From assembly GCA_049325055.1 (NCBI GenBank), contig JBMOPB010000024.1, forward strand, positions 216,234 to 280,233: 64,000 nt of DNA, read 5' to 3'. The notes under the pieces were generated by a model. The model saw only the letters and a program-made list of their open reading frames with translations. It was not told the origin of the DNA and made no database searches. The stretch comes from BRHc4a sp049325055. Lineage in GTDB: Bacteria; Bacillota; Desulfotomaculia; Desulfotomaculales; Desulfocucumaceae. Below are positions 16,968 to 25,358 of this stretch, piece after piece; positions within the stretch are counted from its first letter, which is position 1, and the number at the start of each line of letters is the position of its first letter. Made by a program: the position numbers and the translations under genes.

Positions 16968-17945
16968 ATGTCTTCGGAACTGATAAGCCTGCTTTTACTT
17001 ATATTCGGGGCCTGCAGCCTTTTAGTAATCGGCCTTCACTACTCGGCCACCGGCAAGAACAGGGACCTGGCCAGGCGTCTTAAGAGTATAAATAAGGAAA
17101 AATCGCAGCAGGAAACCGTAATCACCACCCCTCTATCTCCATCCCACAGGTTCTTGGCCACGGTGTCAAGGTCAGCCGTCAAATTCGGCCTTTTCAACAG
17201 GCTGGCCAGGATAGTGGACAAAAACCTGGCCGGCGCAGACATCCCCTTAAAAAGCGAGGAGTATATAATACTTACTGCCGGTGGAGCGGTGGTGGCGGGT
17301 TTTCTGGGAACCCTCGCACTTATGAACCCATACCACGGTGTACTTGCAGGCATTATAGCGGTGTTATTCTCGGTAACATGGGTAAGAACGGCCAAGACAA
17401 GGCGGCTTGCCAGGTTCAACGCCCAGATAGGAGACGCCCTGGTGATTATGTCCAATGCCCTCCGCTCAGGCTTCAGCTTCCTGCAGGCAATGGACATGGT
17501 CAGAAAGGAGCTGCCCAACCCCATAGCAAAGGAATTTGGCAGGACCTTCCAGGAGATGAACCTGGGCACCCCCACCGAGGAGGCCCTGGAGAACCTTAAC
17601 TTGCGGGTGGACAGCGAGGACCTGGAGCTGGTTATCACAGCGGTTCTCATTCAGCGGCAGGTGGGAGGAAACCTGGCCGAAATACTGGACAACATAGCCA
17701 ACACCATAAGGGAAAGGATCCGTATCAAGGGCGAGATCAGGACTCTCACCGCCCAGGGAAAAATTTCGGGAATAGTGATCGGAATATTGCCCCTGGTTCT
17801 TGCCGGAGTTCTGTCGGTAATGTCACCGGACTACCTAAGACCATTGTTTACCACCCCGATGGGCCTGGCCATGCTGGCTTCGGCCCTGGTTCTGGAAACC
17901 ATCGGCATATTACTGATTCGCAAAATCATCAACATAAACGTGTAA
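16968..17945 (+). CDS. tadB: Flp pilus membrane platform protein TadB
   Basis: Inner-membrane platform protein (T2SSF domain), 325 residues. ATG 16968 is preferred because GAGGTG lies six bases upstream; a GTG at 16959 overlaps that site. Hydrophobic segments lie near residues 5-25, 90-135 and 270-320. The T2SSF core has GDALVIMSNALRSGFSFLQAM, NLGTPTEEALENL and RQVGGNLAEILDNIANTIRER. It partners TadC, encoded 13 bases downstream, to form the base of the pilus machine. Confidence 0.93.
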   Translation: MSSELISLLLLIFGACSLLVIGLHYSATGKNRDLARRLKSINKEKSQQETVITTPLSPSHRFLATVSRSAVKFGLFNRLARIVDKNLAGADIPLKSEEYIILTAGGAVVAGFLGTLALMNPYHGVLAGIIAVLFSVTWVRTAKTRRLARFNAQIGDALVIMSNALRSGFSFLQAMDMVRKELPNPIAKEFGRTFQEMNLGTPTEEALENLNLRVDSEDLELVITAVLIQRQVGGNLAEILDNIANTIRERIRIKGEIRTLTAQGKISGIVIGILPLVLAGVLSVMSPDYLRPLFTTPMGLAMLASALVLETIGILLIRKIININV

Positions 17946-17958
17946 CGGAGGTGATACT

Positions 17959-18876
17959 ATGCACCTGGTGACCGTTTCAATCTTCTTTGCCACCTTTTTC
18001 CTGTTTCTGGCATTATACCTGATGTTATTTGGAAGTAAGATCGAAATCACCAATAGGGCAATCGAGGTGATGGGCAAAAAGACAATCTCCATCAGAGATA
18101 AGGAATTGAGCGAACCCATTGTAAAAAGGGTGCTGAGACCCCTGCTGAACAGGATAACCAATCTGGCCTCCCGAATGCTGCCATCGGAAAAGGAGGCCGC
18201 CCTGGCCAAAAAGCTGGTGATGGCAGGCAGGCCCGGCGGCCACGGCCCCAGGGAATTCATGGCAGTAAAGCTTATACTGGCTGTAACCTTCCCGGGCATC
18301 CTAATGCTGGTGGAACCCCTGCTGGCCCTGGACTCCATAGACTTTATCCTGTTCACGGCAACCGCCGCAATCGCCGGCTGGATCATCCCGGACTTCTACC
18401 TCCGCCAGAGAATACATGAAAGGAAAAACGAGGTGGAGAAAACGCTCCCGGACGTACTGGACCTGATCACGGTCAGTGTGGAGGCGGGCACCGGATTCGA
18501 CGGGGCGCTTCTCAAGGTGGTTGAAAAGGGCAAGGGAGTCCTGGCCTCGGAGTTTCTCATCGTCCTCCAGGAATGCAAAATGGGCAAAAGCCGCAAGGAC
18601 GCATTAAGGGACATGGCCAACAGGGTGGATGCGGACGATCTCTCCACCTTCGTGGGCTCAATAATAATGGCAGACCAGCTTGGAATCGGCATAGGAAATG
18701 TAATGCGGCTCCAGTCCGACCAGATGAGGCGCAAGAGAAGGCAAAGGGCTGAGGAAAGAGCCATGAAGGCCCCGGTAAAGATGATGATACCTATGGTAAC
18801 CTGCATATTCCCCACTATTTTCGTGGTGCTGCTGGGACCGGCCGCCATAAGCCTGTACCAGGCATTCATGACATGA
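17959..18876 (+). CDS. tadC: Flp pilus membrane platform protein TadC
   Basis: Second T2SSF platform protein, 305 residues. An N-terminal transmembrane helix, a central hydrophobic pair (about residues 95-145) and the T2SSF signatures LPDVLDLITVSVEAGTGFDG, ALRDMANRVDADDLSTFVGS and LGIGIGNVMRLQSDQMRRKR are visible, with a C-terminal transmembrane segment (IFPTIFVVLLGPAAISLY). GGAGGTGATACT precedes ATG 17959. It is paired with tadB as is usual in Tad loci. Confidence 0.93.
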   Translation: MHLVTVSIFFATFFLFLALYLMLFGSKIEITNRAIEVMGKKTISIRDKELSEPIVKRVLRPLLNRITNLASRMLPSEKEAALAKKLVMAGRPGGHGPREFMAVKLILAVTFPGILMLVEPLLALDSIDFILFTATAAIAGWIIPDFYLRQRIHERKNEVEKTLPDVLDLITVSVEAGTGFDGALLKVVEKGKGVLASEFLIVLQECKMGKSRKDALRDMANRVDADDLSTFVGSIIMADQLGIGIGNVMRLQSDQMRRKRRQRAEERAMKAPVKMMIPMVTCIFPTIFVVLLGPAAISLYQAFMT

Positions 18877-18888
18877 GGTGAAAACGAG

Positions 18889-19230
18889 GTGAAGGTATAT
18901 AACGCCACGCGAAACCTGTGCCTGGCCGACACGGCCATCATGGCCGACACCTTTTATACACGGCTTAAGGGGCTTTTGGGACGGCCCGGACTTCCCGGCG
19001 GGTGGTGCATGGTGATAAAGCCCTGCAGGTCAATACACACAATGTTTATGAGGTTCCCCCTGGACGTGCTTTTTGTTGACAGGCGTAACCGGGTGGCCGC
19101 CGTCGTCACGGATATGCCCCCCTACAGGTTCTCAGGCACGGTAAAAAGCTCCCGAATGGTCATCGAGTTCCCCGCCGGGTCCCTTTCATCAACCGGAACC
19201 GCCCCGGGAGATATCATAGAAATACTCTGA
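18889..19230 (+). CDS. DUF192 family protein
   Basis: A DUF192 protein of 113 residues, recognised from TRLKGLLGRPGLP, the central MVIKPCRSIHTMFMRFPLDV and the following LFVDRRNRVAAV. It starts at GTG 18889 with GAGGTG eight bases upstream, 12 bases after tadC. Members often sit next to pilus or secretion genes, but no reaction is established for the family. No signal peptide is present here, so it is probably cytoplasmic. Confidence 0.85.
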   Translation: MKVYNATRNLCLADTAIMADTFYTRLKGLLGRPGLPGGWCMVIKPCRSIHTMFMRFPLDVLFVDRRNRVAAVVTDMPPYRFSGTVKSSRMVIEFPAGSLSSTGTAPGDIIEIL

Positions 19231-19259
19231 TAAACAAAAACTGCGAGGTGACTGATTAC

Positions 19260-20240
19260 ATGGGTAAAAGGACGGGCTCAAGGTCAATAACTTTCAAAAT
19301 GAGCTTTAGCATGGCGCTGCTGATAGTTTTCCTGATGGCCGTGGTGGGCTACGGCAATTACTACAGCACCAGTGAAACAATCAGAATACAGTCCATGGAG
19401 AAGGGCTGGAGCATAGTCAGGTCTGGAACGGCCTTCGCCGCCGGGCACCTCCAGGCCGGCAACCCCGACCTTCTCAGGGAGCATTTGCAAAACATACAGG
19501 CAAATGAAGACGTCACCTATGCCGCCATAATAAACGCCGCCGGGAAAATAGTGGCTCACACCGATCCCAAGCAGGTGGGGAAAACCGCCGCTTTCATGGG
19601 CGCCCCCCCCACCGAAAAAACCGTGAGCCATTATACCGACGCAAAAGGTAATCCCATAGGGAACAACTTCCTGTCACCCATTGTCACCAAGGGAGGAAGC
19701 TTACTGGGGTATTTTCAGCTGGGACTGGACAACTCCAGGCACCAGGCTCTTCTTGCAGATATAGCAATCAACATGCTGCTTATCTCATTCGCAGCCGTGG
19801 TGGCGGGAATAATGCTGGCCAGGGTCATGGCGCGCCGGATACTGAGACAGCCCATAGAGGACCTGAAAACGGCCACCGAACACATAGCGGCGGGTGATTT
19901 CGCCCACCAGGTTCCTGTCCGCCGGATGGACGAGCTGGGAAGTCTGGCGGCAGCCTTTAATTCAATGACCGGACACCTGGGCAACCTGTTCATGTTGGTG
20001 AGGACCAGCGCCACCGAGCTGACCAGGTCCAGCCAGGTCATATTAAGCAGGTCCGAGGACTTCAGGCTGGCGGCCGAAAAAAACCGCCAGAATGCCGAAA
20101 AAGAGTTCAAGGACTCCCCTGAGGCCGAACTGAATACAAAAAAACAAATTGAAGCCCTGCAGGAGATAACCTCTTCGGCCAGGAGAATGGCCAGGCTGGT
20201 GGACCGGCTCAACAGCCTCTCGCTGCAGTTCAAGCTGTAA
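19260..20240 (+). CDS. Membrane sensor with HAMP domain, no output domain
   Basis: Membrane sensor of 326 residues: transmembrane helix at about 13-32, an extracytoplasmic Cache-like region (about 33-165, with AAIINAAGKIVAHTDP and LGYFQLGLD), a second helix (about 168-190), then HAMP (RQPIEDLKTATEHIAAGDF, MDELGSLAAAFNSM). The C-terminal ~80 residues are a coiled coil with no kinase, cyclase or full methyl-accepting signalling domain. ATG 19260 fits GAGGTGA eight bases upstream; GTG 19248 is alternative. It closes the pilus operon, followed by a terminator, and may pass a signal by protein contact. Confidence 0.85.
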   Translation: MGKRTGSRSITFKMSFSMALLIVFLMAVVGYGNYYSTSETIRIQSMEKGWSIVRSGTAFAAGHLQAGNPDLLREHLQNIQANEDVTYAAIINAAGKIVAHTDPKQVGKTAAFMGAPPTEKTVSHYTDAKGNPIGNNFLSPIVTKGGSLLGYFQLGLDNSRHQALLADIAINMLLISFAAVVAGIMLARVMARRILRQPIEDLKTATEHIAAGDFAHQVPVRRMDELGSLAAAFNSMTGHLGNLFMLVRTSATELTRSSQVILSRSEDFRLAAEKNRQNAEKEFKDSPEAELNTKKQIEALQEITSSARRMARLVDRLNSLSLQFKL

Positions 20241-20302
20241 CAGCCCCAGGGAGCCGGATTAATCGGATTAAGAGGAACTGGGCTTCAACACCAAAAAATT
20301 AG

Positions 20303-20330
20303 ACGTGGGATATGATTCCCACGTTTTTTT
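20303..20330 (+). terminator. Intrinsic terminator of the pilus operon
   Basis: Perfect 8-bp stem ACGTGGGA/TCCCACGT with a five-base loop, followed by seven T. It is partly symmetrical, with an A-rich left flank, and may also serve the convergent gene at 20412. Confidence 0.9.
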
Positions 20331-20411
20331 CTTGAAAAATATGGTTACTATAGCCGCGTTGAATAAGTTAAAAAGTTAAGGGCCAGGCACCGCATATACT
20401 TTGCGGGCGGA

Positions 20412-21299
20412 TCAGCCCTTTACGGCCCCTTTGGGAATTCGGTCCTCGCAGGGGACTCCCACCTGGCACAGCCCGCAGCCGGTCTTTTCCACCCCGAACC
20501 TCTTTCGCCTCTCAGCCGCCGCCTCGCTTTCGTATGTCATTTTGCTGCAGGCCACCTTGTCGTGACCCGAATCCGAGATTGCCCCCATCGGGCACCTCTT
20601 TATACAGCCGCCGCACCCCCTGGCCGACAGGCAGTAATCCATATGCCCCCGGTATGGGCGGACGGCCTCCGGCAGTGCGGTCATCACAACCACGCTGCCA
20701 AGGCGGTGGGCGATCCCCCTTTCGGTGATCAGAGCGTCGTTAAGGCTGAAGGTACCCAGCCCGCAGGCATAAGCCGTATGCCTTTCCGACCAGGTGGAGG
20801 TGAAGCCCCTGCGGGCAGGATCATTTTTAATTATACTGAAACCGGGCAGCAGCATTGGCGCCGCGGCAAGGTGGCCCCTGCTTTCAAACCACCCCACCAC
20901 CCTGCGCCTTAAGTCGTTGTTTAATTCTTCCCCGAAGTACCGGGTATATGCCCATTCCGCCGCCGGTTCCGTTTTCTGCAGGCGGTTCTTTTCCCTTACC
21001 GCCCTACTTATGGGCAAAACCCAGGAAACCACGCTGACTTCCCCGGGTTTTATTTGGCCGGTAAAGCCCCTTGACTGCAGGGAGTTTGTCATTGCGTCAC
21101 AGGGAGTCATGGATTTTGGTCCCACCTGTTCCTTAATGATGTCGAAAACCGGGTCGTCCCCCCTGGCAAAGCCAACCAGGGGCTGGTCAAAATACCTCTC
21201 CCCCAACTGCCAACAATAATTGCGGGGGCTTTTTTCCACAAATCCGGTAATAACTTTTTTAATCTCTTCCGCCAGATAGCCCGGGTCTGCCGTTATCAT
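20412..21299 (-). CDS. 4Fe-4S protein related to epoxyqueuosine reductase (QueG-like)
   Basis: Iron-sulfur protein of 295 residues. The C-terminal third carries Cys clusters CLSARGCGGCIKRCPMGA and CGLCQVGVPC, consistent with two [4Fe-4S] clusters arranged as in QueG and reductive dehalogenases. The central part has ERHTAYACGLGTFSLNDALI and LGSVVVMTAL, typical of the cobalamin-binding QueG-like fold. It is shorter than QueG (about 350-380) and lacks the C-terminal HEAT region, so it is probably not QueG itself. It stands alone, convergent to the pilus operon. Substrate unknown. Confidence 0.75.
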   Translation of the reverse strand: MITADPGYLAEEIKKVITGFVEKSPRNYCWQLGERYFDQPLVGFARGDDPVFDIIKEQVGPKSMTPCDAMTNSLQSRGFTGQIKPGEVSVVSWVLPISRAVREKNRLQKTEPAAEWAYTRYFGEELNNDLRRRVVGWFESRGHLAAAPMLLPGFSIIKNDPARRGFTSTWSERHTAYACGLGTFSLNDALITERGIAHRLGSVVVMTALPEAVRPYRGHMDYCLSARGCGGCIKRCPMGAISDSGHDKVACSKMTYESEAAAERRKRFGVEKTGCGLCQVGVPCEDRIPKGAVKG

Positions 21300-21368
21300 A
21301 AAAACACCCCTTGTATAGTTTTTTAATCTTCCTTTTAGGTTCCGGGCAATATTCCAGTGGTGTGTGTG

Positions 21369-22460
21369 CTATACATTAAACCTGAAATTGATAATATCGC
21401 CGTCCTGAACTATGTATTCCTTGCCCTCCAGCCGGGCCAAGCCCTTTTCCTTTACCCTGGCCATGCTCCCCAGATCCTTGAGGTCGCCGTATCGTACCAC
21501 CTCGGCCCTTATAAAGCCCCTTTCTATGTCCGAGTGTATTTTTCCCGCCGCCCTCCTGGCGTCGGTGCCCCGCTGTATGGTCCAGGCCCTGACCTCGTCC
21601 TCTCCAACGGTGAAGAAGGATATCAGCCCCAGCGAGTCGTAAACCGCCTGGGCCAACCTCTCGGTCCCCAGGGACTCTGTCCCCAGGTCGGTCATGAAAA
21701 GCTCCCGGTCCTCCGGTGGAAGCTGGCTTATTTCCATCTCCATCAGGCCGCACACCTCTATAATACTTATCCCTCTTGCCTTGGCCAGTTCTTCCAGCCG
21801 TTTCTTTCCCGGGTACTCCCCGGCCTTAAACTGGGCCTCATCGGTGTTGACCACAATTATCATGGGCTTGTCCGTGAAAAAACTGTAGTTGGCCAGTATT
21901 TCTTTCTCCTCCTGGGACAACTCGATCTTTCCCATGGGGACCTCATTTTCCAGGGAGGCCAGGAGCTTTTTCATCACCGCCAGCTCGGCGGCATTTTCCT
22001 TTGTTATTTTCTTGCCGCCCTCTATCCTCTTAATCCTTTTCTCCACAAAATCCATGTCTGCCAGCAGCAGCTCCAGGTCAATGGTCTCTACATCCCTGAC
22101 CGGGTCGATCCCGCCGTCGACATGCAGCACCTCATGGTTTTCAAATGCCCTCACCACGTGGACCAGAAGGTCGGCCTGCCTGATTCCGTCCAGGAAAGCG
22201 TTGCCAACACCCTTCCCCTGGCTGGCCCCCCTGACCAGCCCCGGCACATCGCTGAATTTCACCTGGGCGTATATTGTCTTTCGTGGCTTGTAGAGGCCGG
22301 AAAGAAAATCGATCCTCCTGTCCGGAACATCGGCCATTCCGACGTTTGTATCCGACTTGCCGGTGAGGAACTTGGAAGTCTCCGCCCCGGCGTTGGTCAC
22401 AAGGTTGAAAATGGTGGTCTTCCCCACCATGGGGAGACCTATTAGGCCGGCTGAAAGCAA
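21369..22460 (-). CDS. ychF: YchF-family P-loop ATPase/GTPase
   Basis: Obg-related P-loop NTPase of the YchF/Ola1 family, 363 residues. N-terminal G domain with GLPMVGKTTIFN, SDVPGLVRGASQGKGVGNAF and VVNTDEAQ in the G4 position; C-terminal TGS domain with DEVRAWTIQRGTDARRAAG and a terminal NFRFNV. Canonical YchF reads GLPNVGKST, so this is a divergent member. YchF proteins usually bind ATP rather than GTP. The start codon is TTG at 22460 with GGAGTG upstream. The gene is a single unit; its upstream side is the transposase remnant. Confidence 0.88.
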   Translation of the reverse strand: MLSAGLIGLPMVGKTTIFNLVTNAGAETSKFLTGKSDTNVGMADVPDRRIDFLSGLYKPRKTIYAQVKFSDVPGLVRGASQGKGVGNAFLDGIRQADLLVHVVRAFENHEVLHVDGGIDPVRDVETIDLELLLADMDFVEKRIKRIEGGKKITKENAAELAVMKKLLASLENEVPMGKIELSQEEKEILANYSFFTDKPMIIVVNTDEAQFKAGEYPGKKRLEELAKARGISIIEVCGLMEMEISQLPPEDRELFMTDLGTESLGTERLAQAVYDSLGLISFFTVGEDEVRAWTIQRGTDARRAAGKIHSDIERGFIRAEVVRYGDLKDLGSMARVKEKGLARLEGKEYIVQDGDIINFRFNV

Positions 22461-22565
22461 AACTAAAACACTCCAATCGATAAATCATTATATGTCGTGA
22501 TTCCACCTGCTATATTCTAGCAAATAAAACGCGTTATCTCAACCGTGTTGACCACCGGTATATTC

Positions 22566-23020
22566 GGTACCGGGTACCTAAGTTATTAAGTTATACCATG
22601 CCTTGCCATCATATCCAGTATCGCCACATCGGACACATTTATGTTCTTTCCTATAGCCCTCATTGTATAGTTGGACTTAAGGGCTTCTCTGGCGTATGTA
22701 AGTTTGTACCCGGTCAGTGTCCTTTTCCTCGACCCGTTTTTGATCAGTTGAAATTCCTGCTCGTTAACTCCCGTTGCCTGTAAAATATCATCCAGGTTTT
22801 TACAACATGTTTGTTCTTAATTTTTTTCCAGTAGCCCCTCATCAGGGATTCCGCCGATCCCCGCAGTATTTTCGTATTCTCAGGCTTCCTCTTCCGCCAT
22901 GAATTCGATGTACCTTTTTACAGCAGCTTTTCTGTTACCGGACAACATATCCAACACCAGTCCGGTTTCAACCCAATCTTTTTTATTCTCCCGGTAAAAA
23001 TAACTTAGGTACCCGGTACC
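22566..23020. mobile_element. REP-type transposon remnant with perfect terminal inverted repeats
   Basis: The two ends, 22566-22587 and 22999-23020, are perfect 22-bp reverse complements of each other, each containing GGTACCGGGTACC followed by TAAGTTATT. Between them lies a decayed transposase C-terminus on the minus strand. The layout resembles a REP-associated tyrosine transposase unit, with the repeats as its substrate. This explains the 573-base gap between ychF and the next gene. Confidence 0.8.
22598..22995 (-). pseudogene. REP-associated (IS200-like) transposase, C-terminal remnant
   Basis: Minus-strand translation gives KKDWVETGLVLDMLSGNRKA and AVKRYIEFMAEEEA. After stop codons the same frame continues GVNEQEFQLIKNGSRKRTL, YAREALKSNYTMRAIGKNIN and VSDVAILDMMARHG. 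This order (linker helix, then a DnaA-like helix-turn-helix) is that of the C-terminal part of Y1/RAYT transposases. The catalytic HUH domain is missing and at least two in-frame stops are present, so it is dead. Confidence 0.75.
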
Positions 23021-23033
23021 TCATAAATTTTCC

Positions 23034-23225
23034 TCAAGTTTCATCTTTTTTTTGGTTTTTAAAAAACACCTCAATGCAGTGGGGAGGCTTTTTGCCCACC
23101 TTAATATGAGCGGCGACGCACTGGCAGCAAATTCCATTGTATTTGCAGGTGGTCTTGGGGCAGGTGCATTTCACCGGGGAGGATTCCGGGGTTTGGGGCT
23201 TTCCGCAGTGGATTATGTCGGACAT
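23034..23225 (-). CDS. Small cysteine-rich protein
   Basis: A 63-residue protein with seven Cys spaced as CTCPKTTCKYNGICCQC, then HIKVGKKPPHC, plus one Cys near the N-terminus. The pattern suggests a compact metal-binding (zinc or Fe-S) knuckle. ATG 23225 has AGGTAGGG upstream, and the gene starts 10 bases after the EamA transporter stop, so the two are probably co-transcribed. No function is assigned. Confidence 0.65.
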   Translation of the reverse strand: MSDIIHCGKPQTPESSPVKCTCPKTTCKYNGICCQCVAAHIKVGKKPPHCIEVFFKNQKKDET

Positions 23226-23235
23226 TTAAGCAACC

Positions 23236-23661
23236 CTACCTTTTTATCAGAATAATGCCGGACACTATTAGCAATGTGCCCATCAGCTTGGACCAGGTGA
23301 ACTTTTCCCCCAGCACCAGCACGGCCAGAATTACCGTAATGATTGGAAAGGCCGCCACTATGGGAGTCACCCTGGAGATGTCGCCAAGCTTCTGGGCGTA
23401 ATAGTAGGCCAGCTGGCCAAGGAGCGCCGCCAGTATTCCTTCCATAACGATGAAGAGGTACGACTTCTTGTCCGAAAGGTCCATTCCGCTGAACTTTCCC
23501 AGGGCAAGGCCGGATATAAAAAGAATGACGGTTACAGAAAAGCTCCTGACCGTAAGTGCCAGAAAGGGGTCTGCCTTTACCAGGCCCAGCTTTGAAAAAA
23601 CCGGGGCCACCCCCCAGCAAACCATGGCAAAAAAAGCCAGCATCAAAGACAAAGTCAACAT
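23236..23661 (-). CDS. Half-size EamA (drug/metabolite) transporter
   Basis: A 141-residue membrane protein with about five hydrophobic helices and the EamA pattern: CWGVAPVFSKLGL, then VRSFSVTVILF, and the final FPIITVILAVLVLGEKFTW before a last helix. It is a single EamA repeat, so it should act as a dimer, as small multidrug-type DMT proteins do. ATG 23661 is preferred (AGGGAG eight bases upstream) over ATG 23691. Substrate unknown. Confidence 0.8.
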   Translation of the reverse strand: MLTLSLMLAFFAMVCWGVAPVFSKLGLVKADPFLALTVRSFSVTVILFISGLALGKFSGMDLSDKKSYLFIVMEGILAALLGQLAYYYAQKLGDISRVTPIVAAFPIITVILAVLVLGEKFTWSKLMGTLLIVSGIILIKR

Positions 23662-23824
23662 AGGCGACACTCCCTGGATCGTCAGATTCATACCTTCAGG
23701 CCGGACCCGAAAGTAGCATAAGCTTTAACCACAGAGCCTGCAACAGCTGCTTTCAATAATCGGAACAACTTTATTTTGACACAGTGACGCTTTTTGTCAA
23801 GTGAAGTGACAATTTATACTGTGC

Positions 23825-23852
23825 AAAAAAAAAGCCCCGGTGGTTTATCCGG
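23825..23852 (-). terminator. Possible terminator after vor operon
   Basis: On the minus strand a short CCGG/CCGG stem is followed by GGGC and nine T. The stem is weak. It lies in the 350-base spacer (23662-24011) downstream of the vor genes; apart from this and a dispersed repeat I see nothing there. Confidence 0.45.
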
Positions 23853-23953
23853 AGGTATCACAAATTAATCCAGGAGGATTAGAAAGCTGATCGAACGGTT
23901 TTTAACCGGCCCTGCAGCCAAGATTATCAATTTTGCTATTAGCTGTTAGCTAT

Positions 23954-24000
23954 ATTATTCTGGCTCCTGAATTCTGGATTCCGACCAGCAATTCCGGCCC
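23954..24000. repeat. ATTCTG-type dispersed repeat
   Basis: ATTATTCTGGCTCCTGAATT, then CTGGATTCCGACC and a GCAATTCCGGCCC tail. It is nearly the same as 40917-40970, including the tail, and lies just downstream of the vor operon. Confidence 0.75.
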
Positions 24001-24011
24001 ACTGGAGCTAT

Positions 24012-24572
24012 TTAAATCCCCACCGCCAGGCCCGGAACGGTCACAAAGTCCTGCCCGGCCGCCAGGGCCTTTAGGTTGACTTCCACCAGGTGCTGCTTTT
24101 TGGCCCCAAGGTACTGCCCCAGCGCTGTTTTTACGGCTTCGACCGATACAACCCGGCTTACCGCCAGGTAAGATCCCAGCATTACCACGTTGGCTGCCTT
24201 GGACAGCCCCATCCGCCGGGCTATTTCGTCGGCCGGCACCCTGTATGAGACCAGGTCGGCCCTCTGGTGGTGAGCCTTTATTATCGAGGAATTTATAAGC
24301 AAAAGCCCGCCCGCCTTCACCCGGGGCTCGAATTTGACCAGTGACGGCCTGTTGAATACCAGCGCCGCCGTGGGGTCCTCGGCAAGGGGAGAGCCAATGG
24401 GCCTGTCGGAAAGAGTCACCACGCAGGAGGCGGTCCCGCCCCTCTGCTCCGGCCCGTAAGACGGCATCCAGGTTACGTATTTTCCTTCGGCCATGGCGGC
24501 CAGGGCGAGAATCTGGCCGCAGGTCAGCACTCCCTGTCCTCCGAAGCCGGCTATAATTACCTGTTCATACAT
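24012..24572 (-). CDS. vorC: 2-oxoacid:ferredoxin oxidoreductase, gamma subunit
   Basis: Gamma subunit of a four-subunit 2-oxoacid:ferredoxin oxidoreductase, 186 residues. Family signatures are IIAGFGGQGVLTCGQILALA at the N-terminus, WMPSYGPEQRGGTASCVV and VVMLGSYLAV. It is last in the order dehydrogenase-D-B-A-C. The Vor (branched-chain) assignment rests on the adjacent leucine-dehydrogenase-type gene; a 2-oxoglutarate (Kor) enzyme is the alternative. Confidence 0.85.
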   Translation of the reverse strand: MYEQVIIAGFGGQGVLTCGQILALAAMAEGKYVTWMPSYGPEQRGGTASCVVTLSDRPIGSPLAEDPTAALVFNRPSLVKFEPRVKAGGLLLINSSIIKAHHQRADLVSYRVPADEIARRMGLSKAANVVMLGSYLAVSRVVSVEAVKTALGQYLGAKKQHLVEVNLKALAAGQDFVTVPGLAVGI

Positions 24573-24590
24573 GGTCTTTCACCCTTTCTT

Positions 24591-25358
24591 TCAAAGTATA
24601 TGTGAATCCGGAAGCCCGCCGGTTTTGTCCACCAGGGTTCCCAGCGGGTAATACTCCGTCATTTTTTCCTTGACCCATCTCAGCGCCGCCAGCGGGTCCA
24701 TCCCCCAGTTGTTGGGGCAGGGCGACAGGATTTCCACCAGTGAGAATCCGAGTCCCTGAGCCTGGCAGAGGAACGCTTTTTTAATTGCCTTTTTGGTCTT
24801 CATCACCTCGGCCGGGGTATAAATGGCAGTCCTGGTTATGAATGCAGGCCCTTCCAGGCTGGACAGCAGTTCCGCAACCCTCACCGGGTTGCCCGCCTTC
24901 TTGACGTCCCTCCCCAGGGGAGAGGTGGAGGTCTTCTGCCCGGGGAGCGTGGTGGGGGCCAACTGTCCCCCGGTCATTCCGTAATTGGCGTTGTTTATGA
25001 AGAAAACCGAGATATTCTCACCCCGGGCGGCGGCGTGTATTATTTCGGCCATGCCGATGGAGGCAAGGTCACCGTCGCCCTGATACGTGAATACAAGGCG
25101 GTCCGGAAGCACCCTCTTTATCCCCGTGGCCACCGCCGGGGCCCGGCCGTGTGCGGCTTCCTGCATGTCCAGGTCCAGGTAGTTGTACATCAATACGGAA
25201 CAGCCCACCGGCGCCACCCCGACGGTCCTTTCCCGCATACTCATTTCATCTATCACTTCTGCCACCAGCCTGTGAACCACCCCGTGGCCGCAGCCGGGAC
25301 AGTAATGAAACCTGTTCTGCGTCAGCGTCCTGGGACGGGCGTATATTGCGCGCATCAT
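24591..25358 (-). CDS. vorA: 2-oxoacid:ferredoxin oxidoreductase, beta (TPP) subunit
   Basis: Thiamine-pyrophosphate-binding subunit, 255 residues. HYCPGCGHGVVHRLVAEVI lies at the N-terminus. The TPP motif region is TYQGDGDLASIGMAEIIHAA followed by FFINNANYGMTGGQLAPTTL, where GDGD and the NN...GMTGGQ block are diagnostic. It overlaps the alpha gene by four bases, so translation is coupled. It decarboxylates the 2-oxoacid to the acyl-CoA with the alpha subunit, passing electrons to ferredoxin. Confidence 0.88.
   Translation of the reverse strand: MMRAIYARPRTLTQNRFHYCPGCGHGVVHRLVAEVIDEMSMRERTVGVAPVGCSVLMYNYLDLDMQEAAHGRAPAVATGIKRVLPDRLVFTYQGDGDLASIGMAEIIHAAARGENISVFFINNANYGMTGGQLAPTTLPGQKTSTSPLGRDVKKAGNPVRVAELLSSLEGPAFITRTAIYTPAEVMKTKKAIKKAFLCQAQGLGFSLVEILSPCPNNWGMDPLAALRWVKEKMTEYYPLGTLVDKTGGLPDSHIL

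Noticed and set aside
22598..22783. 61-codon plus-strand frame in the transposon remnant
   Set aside because: It is the antisense of the transposase helix-turn-helix remnant.
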